Assembly (NCBI GenBank): GCA_947177435.1
Contig: CAMWUM010000147.1
Location: forward strand, 1 to 5,603
From: an uncultured Muribaculaceae bacterium
Lineage (GTDB): Bacteria > Bacteroidota > Bacteroidia > Bacteroidales > Muribaculaceae
DNA: 5,603 nucleotides
Direction of reading: 5' to 3'
The notes beneath the pieces are model-generated. The model was not told the DNA's origin and did not search any database. It saw only the letters and a program-made list of their open reading frames with translations. Position numbers and translations under genes: made by a program. Numbering within the stretch: the first letter of the stretch is position 1; the number at the start of each line of letters is the position of its first letter. Shown piece by piece: positions 1 to 5,603 of this stretch.

Positions 1-37
1 ACCGCGCTATTTAGCGCAAAAAAACCCAGCACCCTTT

Positions 38-62
38 TGTAGGGACATCGCTTTGCGATGTC
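38..62 (+). repeat. REP-like element, left copy (GTAG plus hairpin)
   Basis: GTAG at 39-42 is followed by a perfect 8-bp hairpin: GACATCGC (44-51), loop TTT (52-54), GCGATGTC (55-62). Bases 38-61 recur exactly as their reverse complement at 114-137. A GTAG or GGAG tetranucleotide at the foot of a short palindrome is the known layout of bacterial REP sequences, which RAYT (TnpA-REP) transposases of the IS200/IS605 relatives recognise. The repeat pair and hairpin are seen directly. The REP assignment is inferred from layout, because copy number across the genome cannot be seen here. There is no T-run after the hairpin, so it does not look like an intrinsic terminator. Confidence 0.6.
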
Positions 63-112
63 AAGCAACAAGATGGTTGGTTGAATATCTGACATTTGCC
101 ATGTATGCTTCT

Positions 113-137
113 AACATCGCAAAGCGATGTCCCTACA
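113..137 (-). repeat. REP-like element, right inverted copy
   Basis: This is the exact inverted counterpart of the left copy over 24 bases (114-137 against 38-61). Its hairpin is ACATCGC (114-120), loop AAA (121-123), GCGATGT (124-130), and its GTAG reads on the minus strand at 136-133. The match ends at 113, where A replaces the G expected from the left copy. The two copies face each other with the GTAG ends outermost and about 52 bases between them. That is the arrangement of a paired-REP unit (BIME). The spacer shows no coding sense or clear structure of its own. Confidence 0.6.
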
Positions 138-170
138 TTCACCCGACGATGGGTATGAGTTTATCCCTAA

Positions 171-327
171 ATGAAATTACAAAATCCACTTCACCACATT
201 GGCGTACTGAGCGGTGAGAAACCCAACATCATTGCTGAAGAGCATTGGTGATTTTTGCCGTTTTTTCAAAGCAGTTGCGATTGACCACGAAAAGCAATGG
301 CGCTTATTTGCGCAAAAATTAAGTTAA
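171..327 (+). pseudogene. Possible frameshifted small coding element
   Basis: From ATG at 171 the frame reads 23 residues, beginning MKLQNPLHHIGVL, up to base 239, and meets a stop at 249-251. If base 240 is skipped, the reading continues from 241 for 28 residues (SIGDFCRFFKAV...), rich in aromatic and charged residues, to a TAA at 325-327. The result is a 51-residue product. It does not resemble a domain I can name. The minus strand is also open over 323-177 (48 sense codons, with the only ATG at 245), so the direction is not certain. This could be the remnant of a small gene, a short conserved intergenic element, or chance. No promoter or ribosome binding site is evident for it. Confidence 0.25.
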
Positions 328-330
328 TTT
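316..330. promoter_or_regulatory. AT-rich palindrome upstream of pta promoter
   Basis: AAATTAA (316-322) and TTAATTT (324-330) form a perfect 7-bp inverted repeat around a single central G at 323. The centre lies about 45 bases upstream of the transcription start expected from the -7 element at 355-362. That is a plausible place for an activator site or an UP-like element. It also overlaps the end of the small element at 171-327. AT-rich palindromes arise easily by chance, so regulator binding is only an inference. Confidence 0.3.
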
Positions 331-362
331 GGTGGGGTTGACATGAATTTTTTGTAACTTTG
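328..362 (+). promoter_or_regulatory. Bacteroidota-type promoter for pta-ackA
   Basis: TAACTTTG at 355-362 is a perfect match to the Bacteroidota -7 consensus TAnnTTTG. The upstream element is less clear. TTTG at 328-331 lies 23 bases before it, and TTG at 338-340 lies only 14 bases before it, against a usual spacing of about 19-21. Transcription would start near 367-370, giving a leader of roughly 25 bases before the pta ATG. No Shine-Dalgarno sequence is visible in that leader, which is normal for this phylum. Confidence 0.65.
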
Positions 363-394
363 CTTATTAAATCCGTTTCATTATTACCGCTATC

Positions 395-1402
395 ATGGAT
401 CTCTTTGAAAAACTAACTAAACGAGCCAAAGCCAACAAGCAGCGCATCGTGCTGCCCGAAGGCAACGAACCTCGCACGCTCACTGCCGCCGACCGCATCA
501 TAGCCGACGATATAGCTCACGTCATCCTCATCGGCGACGCCGTGGAAATCAAGAACATGGCTGCCGAACTTAACCTCGCCAACATCGGCAAGGCAACTAT
601 CGTCAACCCTGCTGACGAGACCGTAATCGACCGCTACGCTCCCATCCTCCATAACCTGCGCAAGAGCAAGGGCATGACCGAAGAGGAGTCGCGCCTCACC
701 GCCGCCAACCCCCTCTATCTGGGCTGCCTCATGATCAAGGCCGGCGACGCCGACGGCCAGGTGGCCGGCGCGCGCAACACCACCGGCAACGTGCTCCGCG
801 CCGCCTTCCAGGTAATCAAGACGATGCCCGGCATCGACGTGGTGTCAGGAGCGTTCATCATGCTGCTCCCCGAGGGCATGCCTTACGGCACTGACGGCAT
901 ACTCGTGTTCGCCGACTGCGCCGTTGTGCCTGCGCCCACCGCTCCGCAGCTGGCCCAGATAGCCGTGGCCGCCGCCAAGACCGCCCGCGAGGTGGCCGCC
1001 ATCGAGCCGCGCGTGGCCCTTCTCTCCTACTCCACCAAGGGTTCGGCATCGGGCCCGGCCGTCGACAAAGTGATCGAAGCCCTGGCCATCGCTAAGGAGA
1101 TGGATCCGAACCTCATCATCGACGGCGAGCTCCAGACCGACGCGGCCATCGTGCCCTCGGTGGCCAACCTCAAGGCCCCCAACTCGAGCCTGAGCGGCAG
1201 GGCCAACGTGCTCGTGTTCCCCAACCTCGAGGTGGGCAACATCGCCTACAAGCTGGTGCAGCGCCTGGGCGGCGTGCAGGCCGTAGGCCCCGTGCTCCAA
1301 GGCCTGGCCGCCCCGGTCAACGACCTGTCGCGCGGCTGCTTCCCCGAAGACATCTACAAAACAATCATCATCACCTGCAACCAGGCGATCGGAATGAAAT
1401 AA
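395..1402 (+). CDS. pta: Phosphate acetyltransferase (phosphotransacetylase)
   Basis: This cytosolic enzyme interconverts acetyl-CoA plus phosphate and acetyl phosphate plus CoA, the first step of acetate formation. The 335-residue product has the length of the short class, a single PTA/PTB catalytic domain without the N-terminal regulatory extension of the E. coli type. Family landmarks are present: the DGQVAGARNTTGNVLR stretch around residues 119-134 (R127 in ARN), LVFADCAVVPAPTA in the middle, IIDGELQTDAAIVP, and LEVGNIAYKLVQRLGG. PVNDLSRG has S312-R313, which correspond to the Ser309-Arg310 active-site pair known from the Methanosarcina thermophila enzyme. The ATG at 395 begins a good N-terminus (MDLFEKL) and fits the promoter 33 bases upstream. 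ackA follows after 16 bases, so the two are almost certainly co-transcribed. The ARNTTG sequence, where many family members have AVHTTA, may be a lineage variant. Confidence 0.96.
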   Translation: MDLFEKLTKRAKANKQRIVLPEGNEPRTLTAADRIIADDIAHVILIGDAVEIKNMAAELNLANIGKATIVNPADETVIDRYAPILHNLRKSKGMTEEESRLTAANPLYLGCLMIKAGDADGQVAGARNTTGNVLRAAFQVIKTMPGIDVVSGAFIMLLPEGMPYGTDGILVFADCAVVPAPTAPQLAQIAVAAAKTAREVAAIEPRVALLSYSTKGSASGPAVDKVIEALAIAKEMDPNLIIDGELQTDAAIVPSVANLKAPNSSLSGRANVLVFPNLEVGNIAYKLVQRLGGVQAVGPVLQGLAAPVNDLSRGCFPEDIYKTIIITCNQAIGMK

Positions 1403-1418
1403 TAAAGGTAAAGAAATT

Positions 1419-2615
1419 ATGAAGATATTAGTGCTCAACTGCGGCAGCAGCTCGGTGAAGTACAAGCTCATCGACACTGCCGACGAAAAGACGCTCGCCG
1501 AGGGCGGCGTGGAGAAAATCGGCCTGGCCGACGGATTCCTCAAATTCAAGAAGCCCGACGGCGAGAAGGCCATCATCGACCTGGGCCTCGTCGACCACAA
1601 CGGCGCCGTCAAGGCCGTGCTCGACCTGCTCACCAGCGCCGACAACGGCGTAATCAAGTCATACGACGAAATCGACGCCGTAGGCCACCGCGTGGTGCAC
1701 GGCGCCGAGAAGTTCAACAAGAGCGTGCTCATCACCCCCGAAGTCATCGAGCAGGTGAAGGCCTGCTACGACCTGGCCCCCCTCCACAATCCCGCCAACA
1801 TCACCGGCATCGAGGCCATCGAGGCCATCATGCCCAAGGTGCCCCAGGTGGCCGTGTTCGACACCGCCTTCCACCAGACGATGCCCCCGAAGTCGTTCAT
1901 GTACGCCCTACCTTATAAATACTACACCGAGGACGGCGTACGCCGCTACGGCTTCCACGGTACGAGCCACCGCTACGTGTCGCAGCGCGCCGGCGAGTTC
2001 CTGGGCGTCAACATCGCCGACAAGAAGATGATCACCTGCCACATCGGCAACGGCGGCTCGATCACCGCCGTGCTCAACGGCAAGAGCTACGACACCTCCA
2101 TGGGCCTCACCCCCACCGAGGGCCTGATGATGGGCACCCGCGTGGGCGACGTCGACCCGGGCGCACTTACGTTCCTGATGCTCAAGCACGGCCTCTCAGC
2201 CGCCGACCTGCAGAAAATCATCAACAAGGAGAGCGGCGTGCTGGGCGTGAGCGAAATCTCGAGCGACATGCGCGAGATCGAGCAGGCCATCAAGGCCGGC
2301 AACGCCAACGCCAAGCTGGCCCTGGACATGTACGAACAGCGCATCATCAAGTACATCGGCGCATACGCGGCCGAGATGGGCGGCGTCGACATCATCGTCT
2401 TCACCGGCGGCGTCGGCGAGAACCAGACCGGCACCCGAGAGCGCGTGTGCGAGCCGCTGAAGTTCATGGGCGTCGAGATTGACAAGGACTTCAACGCCAC
2501 CGTGCGCGGCGAGGAGGCCGTAATCTCCACCCCCGCCTCAGCCGTCAAGGTCGTCGTCATCCCCACCGACGAGGAGCTGATGATCGCCCGCGACACCGAG
2601 GCCATCGTAAAATAA
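1419..2615 (+). CDS. ackA: Acetate kinase
   Basis: This cytosolic enzyme converts acetyl phosphate and ADP to acetate and ATP, completing the substrate-level phosphorylation route begun by Pta. It can also run in reverse to activate acetate. The 398 residues match the usual family length of about 400 and the ASKHA fold. The active-site residues fall at the same numbers as in the Methanosarcina thermophila enzyme: N7 in LNCGSSSVKYKL, R91 in GHRVVHG, D148 in FDTAFHQ, H180 in YGFHGTSHR and R241 in MMGTRVGDVDPG. The nucleotide-site loop FTGGVGENQ and the terminal PTDEEL acidic pair (E385-E386) are also present. A weak purine-rich ribosome site, AAAGG at 1404-1408, sits 10 bases before the ATG. 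No promoter is seen in the 16-base gap after pta. A probable terminator follows 7 bases after the stop codon. Confidence 0.98.
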   Translation: MKILVLNCGSSSVKYKLIDTADEKTLAEGGVEKIGLADGFLKFKKPDGEKAIIDLGLVDHNGAVKAVLDLLTSADNGVIKSYDEIDAVGHRVVHGAEKFNKSVLITPEVIEQVKACYDLAPLHNPANITGIEAIEAIMPKVPQVAVFDTAFHQTMPPKSFMYALPYKYYTEDGVRRYGFHGTSHRYVSQRAGEFLGVNIADKKMITCHIGNGGSITAVLNGKSYDTSMGLTPTEGLMMGTRVGDVDPGALTFLMLKHGLSAADLQKIINKESGVLGVSEISSDMREIEQAIKAGNANAKLALDMYEQRIIKYIGAYAAEMGGVDIIVFTGGVGENQTGTRERVCEPLKFMGVEIDKDFNATVRGEEAVISTPASAVKVVVIPTDEELMIARDTEAIVK

Positions 2616-2622
2616 TGCTAAT

Positions 2623-2656
2623 TTTCGGCCTAAATATTTGGTCGAAATGATTTTTT
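2623..2656 (+). terminator. Probable intrinsic terminator of pta-ackA
   Basis: TTTCGGCC (2623-2630) pairs with GGTCGAAA (2640-2647) as an 8-bp stem containing one G-U pair, with a 9-base AT-rich loop. After three bases comes a run of six T's (2651-2656). It lies 7 bases past the ackA stop codon, where a terminator is expected. The stem is modest and the T-run slightly displaced, so termination may be partial. The structure overlaps the -33 element and spacer of the downstream promoter. Confidence 0.6.
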
Positions 2657-2668
2657 GCTTTACCTTTG
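2637..2668 (+). promoter_or_regulatory. Bacteroidota-type promoter for the M16 peptidase gene
   Basis: TTTG at 2637-2640 (-33 element) and TACCTTTG at 2661-2668 (-7 element, consensus TAnnTTTG) are separated by 20 bases, a near-ideal Bacteroidota promoter. Transcription should start around 2673-2676, giving a leader of about 60 bases. The peptidase gene is therefore probably transcribed separately from the acetate operon. A perfect inverted repeat begins inside the -7 element. Confidence 0.75.
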
Positions 2669-2698
2669 CAGTGTTGTACTCGACTACAACACTGCAAA
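2665..2698. promoter_or_regulatory. Perfect 14-bp inverted repeat overlapping the -7 element
   Basis: Bases 2665-2678 (TTTGCAGTGTTGTA) and 2685-2698 (TACAACACTGCAAA) are exact reverse complements around a 6-base centre, CTCGAC. The left arm begins with the TTTG of the -7 element and covers the expected transcription start. An RNA starting near 2673 would keep only about 6 bp of the stem. The full symmetry therefore makes most sense as a DNA site, such as an operator for a dimeric regulator. An RNA role at the 5' end of the transcript remains possible. No T-run follows on either strand, so it is not a typical terminator. Confidence 0.55.
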
Positions 2699-2735
2699 TT
2701 TGACAAAGAATAATCATTCATTAACATAATACTCT

Positions 2736-5561
2736 ATGATTAAGTACATTAACCGTACGCTGCTTGTGATGCTGGCATGCATCGGCTTCGCTTTCGCCGC
2801 TCAGGCGCAACAAATGCCGATGCTGGAAGTAGACACCGCAGTGCGCATAGGCCAGCTGCCCAACGGCTTGACCTATTACATCCGCCACAATGAGTACCCC
2901 AAGGGCCAGGCCGACTTCTACATCGCCCAGAAGGTCGGCTCAGTGCTTGAAGAGGACAACCAGCGCGGCCTCGCCCACTTCCTCGAGCACATGTGCTTCA
3001 ACGGCACCACCCACTTCCCCGGCAACGGACTGCGCGACTGGCTCGAGTCTATCGGCGTCAAGTTCGGCTACAACCTCAACGCCTACACCTCGGTTGACGA
3101 GACCGTCTACAACATCAGCAACGTGCCCGTCGCCCGCAAAGGCGTGCAGGACTCTTGCCTCCTCATCCTCCACGACTGGGCCAACGACCTGACCCTCGAC
3201 CCCGAGGAAATCGAGAAGGAGCGCGGCGTAATCCACGAAGAGTGGCGCCGCACCCACAACGGACGCCAACGTATCATCGAGAGGATACTCCCCATCATTT
3301 ATCCCAACAACAACCGCTACGGCCATCGCATGGTCATCGGCACGATGGAGGTAGTTGACAACTTCGCTCCCCAGGCCCTGCGCGACTACTATGAGACATG
3401 GTACCGCCCTGACCAGCAAGGCATCATCGTGGTTGGCGACATCGACGTTGACTACATCGAGGGCAAGATCAAGGAGATTTTTGCCGACATCGAGATGCCC
3501 GAAAACGCCAAGGAGCGCGTTTACTTCCCCGTCGAGGACACCGAGGGCACCATCTACGCCATCGGAGGCGACCCCGAGGAGACCGTAGGCATCGCAGAGC
3601 TTATGTTCAAGCAGGATGCCATACCCAACGAGATGAAGGGCTCGATGCAGTACCTCCTCATCAAGTACATCAACGGCATGATCGAGACCATGCTCGACCA
3701 GCGCCTCACCGACATGGGCAATAATCCCGATGCTCCCTTCGCACAGGCCGGTGCCGGTTATGGCGAGTTCTTCATGTCCAAGACCAAGGATGCATTCAAC
3801 ATCGTGGCCGTGGCCAAGGACAACGACGTTCTCCCCGGCTTTGAGGCCGCATACCGCGAGCTCCTCCGCGCTGCCCGAGGCGGATTCACCGTCGGCGAGT
3901 ACGAGCGCGCCCGCGCCGAGTACCTCTCTCGCCTCGAGAAGGCCTACAACGGCCGCGACACCCGCGAGAACGAGGGCTACGTCAACGAATACGTGCGCCA
4001 CTTCATCGACAACGAGCCCATCCCCTCGATCGAAGACGAGTACCAGATCATGTCACAGATGATTGCCCCCAACATCCCCGTTGAGGTAATCAACCAGGTG
4101 CTCCCCGAGTATGTCACCCCCGACAACCGCGTGCTCATCGCCCTCTATCCCGAGAACGGCACCTTCAAGGCTCCCACCCAGGCTGACTTCGAGGCCATCT
4201 TCGCTAAGGTTGACGCCGAGGAAATCGAGCCCTACAAGGACGAGACCAAGGACGAGCCCCTCATCCCCGCCCTGCCCAAGCCCGGCAAGGTAGCCAAGGT
4301 CACCGACCTGCCCCTCTGGGACGCCAAGGAGCTCACCCTCAGCAACGGCGTTAAGGTCGTAGTCAAGACCACCAACCACAAGAAGGACGAAATCCTCTTC
4401 GAAGCCGTAGCCCTCGGCGGCACCTCCGCCATCGGCGACGAACAGGCTGCCAACCTCATCTACCTCCCCTATGCCCAGGGCGCCCACGGCCTCGGCACAT
4501 ACAACAGCATCGACCTCCAGCGCTACCTCCAGGGCAAGCAGGTAGGCGTCGACCTCTCGCTCGGCAATTACAGCCGCGGCCTCGAAGGCTCGTCGACCGT
4601 CAAGGACCTCCCCACCCTCATGGAGCTCATCTACATGACCTTCACCGGCTACGAGTTTGACCCCACCGAGTTTGAGGCCAACCAGCGCAAGTTCGCTTCG
4701 CTGCTCGCCGCACAGGAGGCCAACCCCCAGTTCATCTTCAGCCGCGACCTCAGCAAGACCATCTACGCCAGCGCCGCCAGCCAGGTGCTCACCCCTGACC
4801 TCATCAACGCCGCCAGCCGCGAAGGCATCCTCTCAATCATCAAGAGCATGACCGCCAACGCCGCCGATTACACCTTCTACTTCGTAGGCGACGTCACCGT
4901 CGATCAGATCACCCCGCTCCTCGAGCAGTACATCGCCACCCTCCCCGCCAACGCCAAGAAGGCTTCGAAGGGCTACGTTGAGAACCTCGGCCGCGAAATC
5001 GCCGCTGGCTCCGAGACCTCGACCTACACCACCAAGATGGACAACCCCCAGACCTGGTGCGCCATCCTCGTCGAGGGCAAGATGAAGTACACCCCCGCCA
5101 ACAAGATGACCGCCTCCATCGCCGCACAGATCCTCAGCAACCGCCTGCTGCAATCAATCCGCGAAGACATGGGCGCCACCTACTCAATCCACGCCAGCGG
5201 CGGCATGATGCGCCAAGGCAAGTACAACACCTACATCCAGATCCCCTTCCCCATGAAGCCTGAGATGAAGGACGAAGTGCTCGCATCAATCAAGGCCAGC
5301 ATCGAAGCCATGACCAAGGACGTAACCGCCGAAGAACTCAACCCCATCAAAGAGTTCATGGCTAAGTCATACGACGAAGACCTCGAGCGCAACAGCGCAT
5401 GGCTCGGCTATATGACCGCCATCCAGCTCAACGGCGTCGACACCTTCACCGACTACAAGAAAGTCCTCGACAGCATCACCATCCAAGACGTCGAGAACTA
5501 CATGTCCGACCTCCTCAAGCAAGGCAACTACCGCGTAGTCATCCTCGACCCCGCCGAATAA
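2736..5561 (+). CDS. Exported M16 family zinc metallopeptidase (PqqL-like)
   Basis: This is a complete 941-residue insulinase/pitrilysin-type peptidase. Residues 1-24 form a signal peptide (K3 and R7, a hydrophobic core, then AQA before Q25), so it should act in the periplasm. C15 is not in a convincing lipobox. The zinc site is exact: H81-F-L-E84-H85, then E162, which is 76 residues after H85 as in HxxEHx76E. E84 would be the catalytic base. The stretch around HMCFNGTTHFPGN and AYTSVDETVY resembles E. coli PqqL (about 930 residues). YYETWYRPD (about 218-226) and IIVVGD mark the first-half M16_C region. A second, inactive half starts near residue 532 (LSNGVKVVV) and lacks HxxEH, as is normal. 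R809 and Y816 in REDMGATYS fit the family R/Y substrate-binding pair. The substrate is unknown; M16 enzymes usually degrade peptides small enough to enter their closed chamber. The gene has its own promoter. Confidence 0.93.
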   Translation: MIKYINRTLLVMLACIGFAFAAQAQQMPMLEVDTAVRIGQLPNGLTYYIRHNEYPKGQADFYIAQKVGSVLEEDNQRGLAHFLEHMCFNGTTHFPGNGLRDWLESIGVKFGYNLNAYTSVDETVYNISNVPVARKGVQDSCLLILHDWANDLTLDPEEIEKERGVIHEEWRRTHNGRQRIIERILPIIYPNNNRYGHRMVIGTMEVVDNFAPQALRDYYETWYRPDQQGIIVVGDIDVDYIEGKIKEIFADIEMPENAKERVYFPVEDTEGTIYAIGGDPEETVGIAELMFKQDAIPNEMKGSMQYLLIKYINGMIETMLDQRLTDMGNNPDAPFAQAGAGYGEFFMSKTKDAFNIVAVAKDNDVLPGFEAAYRELLRAARGGFTVGEYERARAEYLSRLEKAYNGRDTRENEGYVNEYVRHFIDNEPIPSIEDEYQIMSQMIAPNIPVEVINQVLPEYVTPDNRVLIALYPENGTFKAPTQADFEAIFAKVDAEEIEPYKDETKDEPLIPALPKPGKVAKVTDLPLWDAKELTLSNGVKVVVKTTNHKKDEILFEAVALGGTSAIGDEQAANLIYLPYAQGAHGLGTYNSIDLQRYLQGKQVGVDLSLGNYSRGLEGSSTVKDLPTLMELIYMTFTGYEFDPTEFEANQRKFASLLAAQEANPQFIFSRDLSKTIYASAASQVLTPDLINAASREGILSIIKSMTANAADYTFYFVGDVTVDQITPLLEQYIATLPANAKKASKGYVENLGREIAAGSETSTYTTKMDNPQTWCAILVEGKMKYTPANKMTASIAAQILSNRLLQSIREDMGATYSIHASGGMMRQGKYNTYIQIPFPMKPEMKDEVLASIKASIEAMTKDVTAEELNPIKEFMAKSYDEDLERNSAWLGYMTAIQLNGVDTFTDYKKVLDSITIQDVENYMSDLLKQGNYRVVILDPAE

Positions 5562-5582
5562 ACAACAGCTTCTCTCATACCC

Positions 5583-5603
5583 AAGCCGGCCGGAGCCCAA
5601 GCT
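5583..5603 (+). terminator. Probable terminator hairpin, cut by the window edge
   Basis: A GC-rich arm, AAGCCGGCCGGAGC (5583-5596), is followed by CCAA (5597-5600) and then GCT (5601-5603), the exact complement of the arm's last three bases. It starts 21 bases after the peptidase stop codon. The simplest reading is the left arm, tetraloop and first bases of the right arm of an intrinsic terminator. The remaining arm and the expected T-run lie outside the window, so this is an inference. Confidence 0.45.

Larger units (their letters stand above)
1..394. other. Intergenic region upstream of pta
   Basis: No intact gene of convincing length is visible on either strand in these 394 bases, which are clearly more AT-rich than the genes to the right. 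From left to right the stretch holds: a small GCGCTA/TAGCGC inverted repeat (4-17) followed by seven A's; a pair of inverted REP-like repeats (38-137); about 30 unremarkable bases; a possible decayed small coding element (171-327); an AT-rich palindrome (316-330); and the pta promoter, followed by a short leader. The gene to the left lies outside the window, so its orientation is unknown. I see no tRNA, riboswitch or CRISPR signature here. Confidence 0.75.

Noticed and set aside
4..24. GCGCTA/TAGCGC hairpin next to a run of seven A's as a terminator
   Set aside because: On the + strand the run after the hairpin is A, not T. On the minus strand the T-run comes before the hairpin. Neither orientation gives an intrinsic terminator.
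141..154. ACCC...GGGT short inverted repeat
   Set aside because: Only four base pairs around a 6-base loop, which is easily explained by chance.
338..343. TTGACA as a sigma70-type -35 box for pta
   Set aside because: Only 11 bases separate it from the -7 element at 355, too short for that architecture. The downstream element fits the Bacteroidota consensus instead, so at most its TTG serves as a poorly spaced -33 element.
845..1747. 300-codon open frame on the minus strand across pta and the start of ackA
   Set aside because: It is fully antisense to two unmistakable enzymes, spans their junction, and has no recognisable domain. Long antisense frames are expected with the strong C/G third-position preference here.
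1809..1829. Tandem 9-base repeat ATCGAGGCC in ackA
   Set aside because: It encodes an ordinary I-E-A repeat within a helix and reflects codon preference. There is no sign of a functional repeat.
2747..2780. Lipoprotein signal ending at C15 of the peptidase
   Set aside because: The residues before C15 (M-L-A) fit the lipobox poorly and hydrophobic sequence continues beyond it to a good AQA signal peptidase I site at residues 22-24.
2940..4001. 353-codon open frame on the minus strand inside the peptidase gene
   Set aside because: Its product is low in complexity and rich in V, A, L, G and D, as expected from the complement of GC-biased codons. The + strand there encodes the zinc site and other conserved M16 motifs.
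4053..4487. Minus-strand 144-codon frame and other overlapping frames within the peptidase gene
   Set aside because: They have the same composition as other antisense shadows and lack a promoter, a ribosome site or a family motif.

Overview
The window looks like a chromosomal segment of a Bacteroidales bacterium (phylum Bacteroidota). Both promoters match the Bacteroidota -7 consensus TAnnTTTG (TAACTTTG upstream of pta, TACCTTTG upstream of the peptidase gene). Ribosome binding sites are weak or absent, intergenic DNA is AT-rich, and the genes prefer C- and G-ending codons. A GC-rich gut family such as Muribaculaceae would fit, but that is a guess. All three complete genes are on the + strand.

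Bases 1-394 carry no intact gene I can support. They hold two inverted copies of a 24-base repeat (38-61 and 114-137). Each copy has GTAG beside a short hairpin, the layout of REP elements mobilised by RAYT transposases. Next comes a possible decayed small coding element (171-327) that reads as 51 residues if one base is skipped. An AT-rich 15-base palindrome (316-330) and the pta promoter follow.

Bases 395-2615 are the acetate operon. pta (phosphotransacetylase, short class) is followed 16 bases later by ackA (acetate kinase). Together they convert acetyl-CoA to acetyl phosphate and then to acetate, with substrate-level ATP synthesis. In reverse they activate acetate. All the checked catalytic positions are present.

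Bases 2616-2735 are a compact junction. A probable intrinsic terminator for pta-ackA overlaps the -33 element of the next promoter, and a perfect 14-bp inverted repeat starts inside that promoter's -7 element.

Bases 2736-5561 encode a 941-residue exported M16 zinc peptidase with two fused halves, similar in layout to E. coli PqqL. The zinc motif HxxEH-x76-E is exact. The final bases appear to enter a GC-rich terminator hairpin that the window edge cuts.

The coding content is ordinary housekeeping and I see no new multi-gene system. The points that merit a second look are in the non-coding DNA: the REP-like pair, the frameshifted small element, and the palindrome fused to the peptidase promoter.
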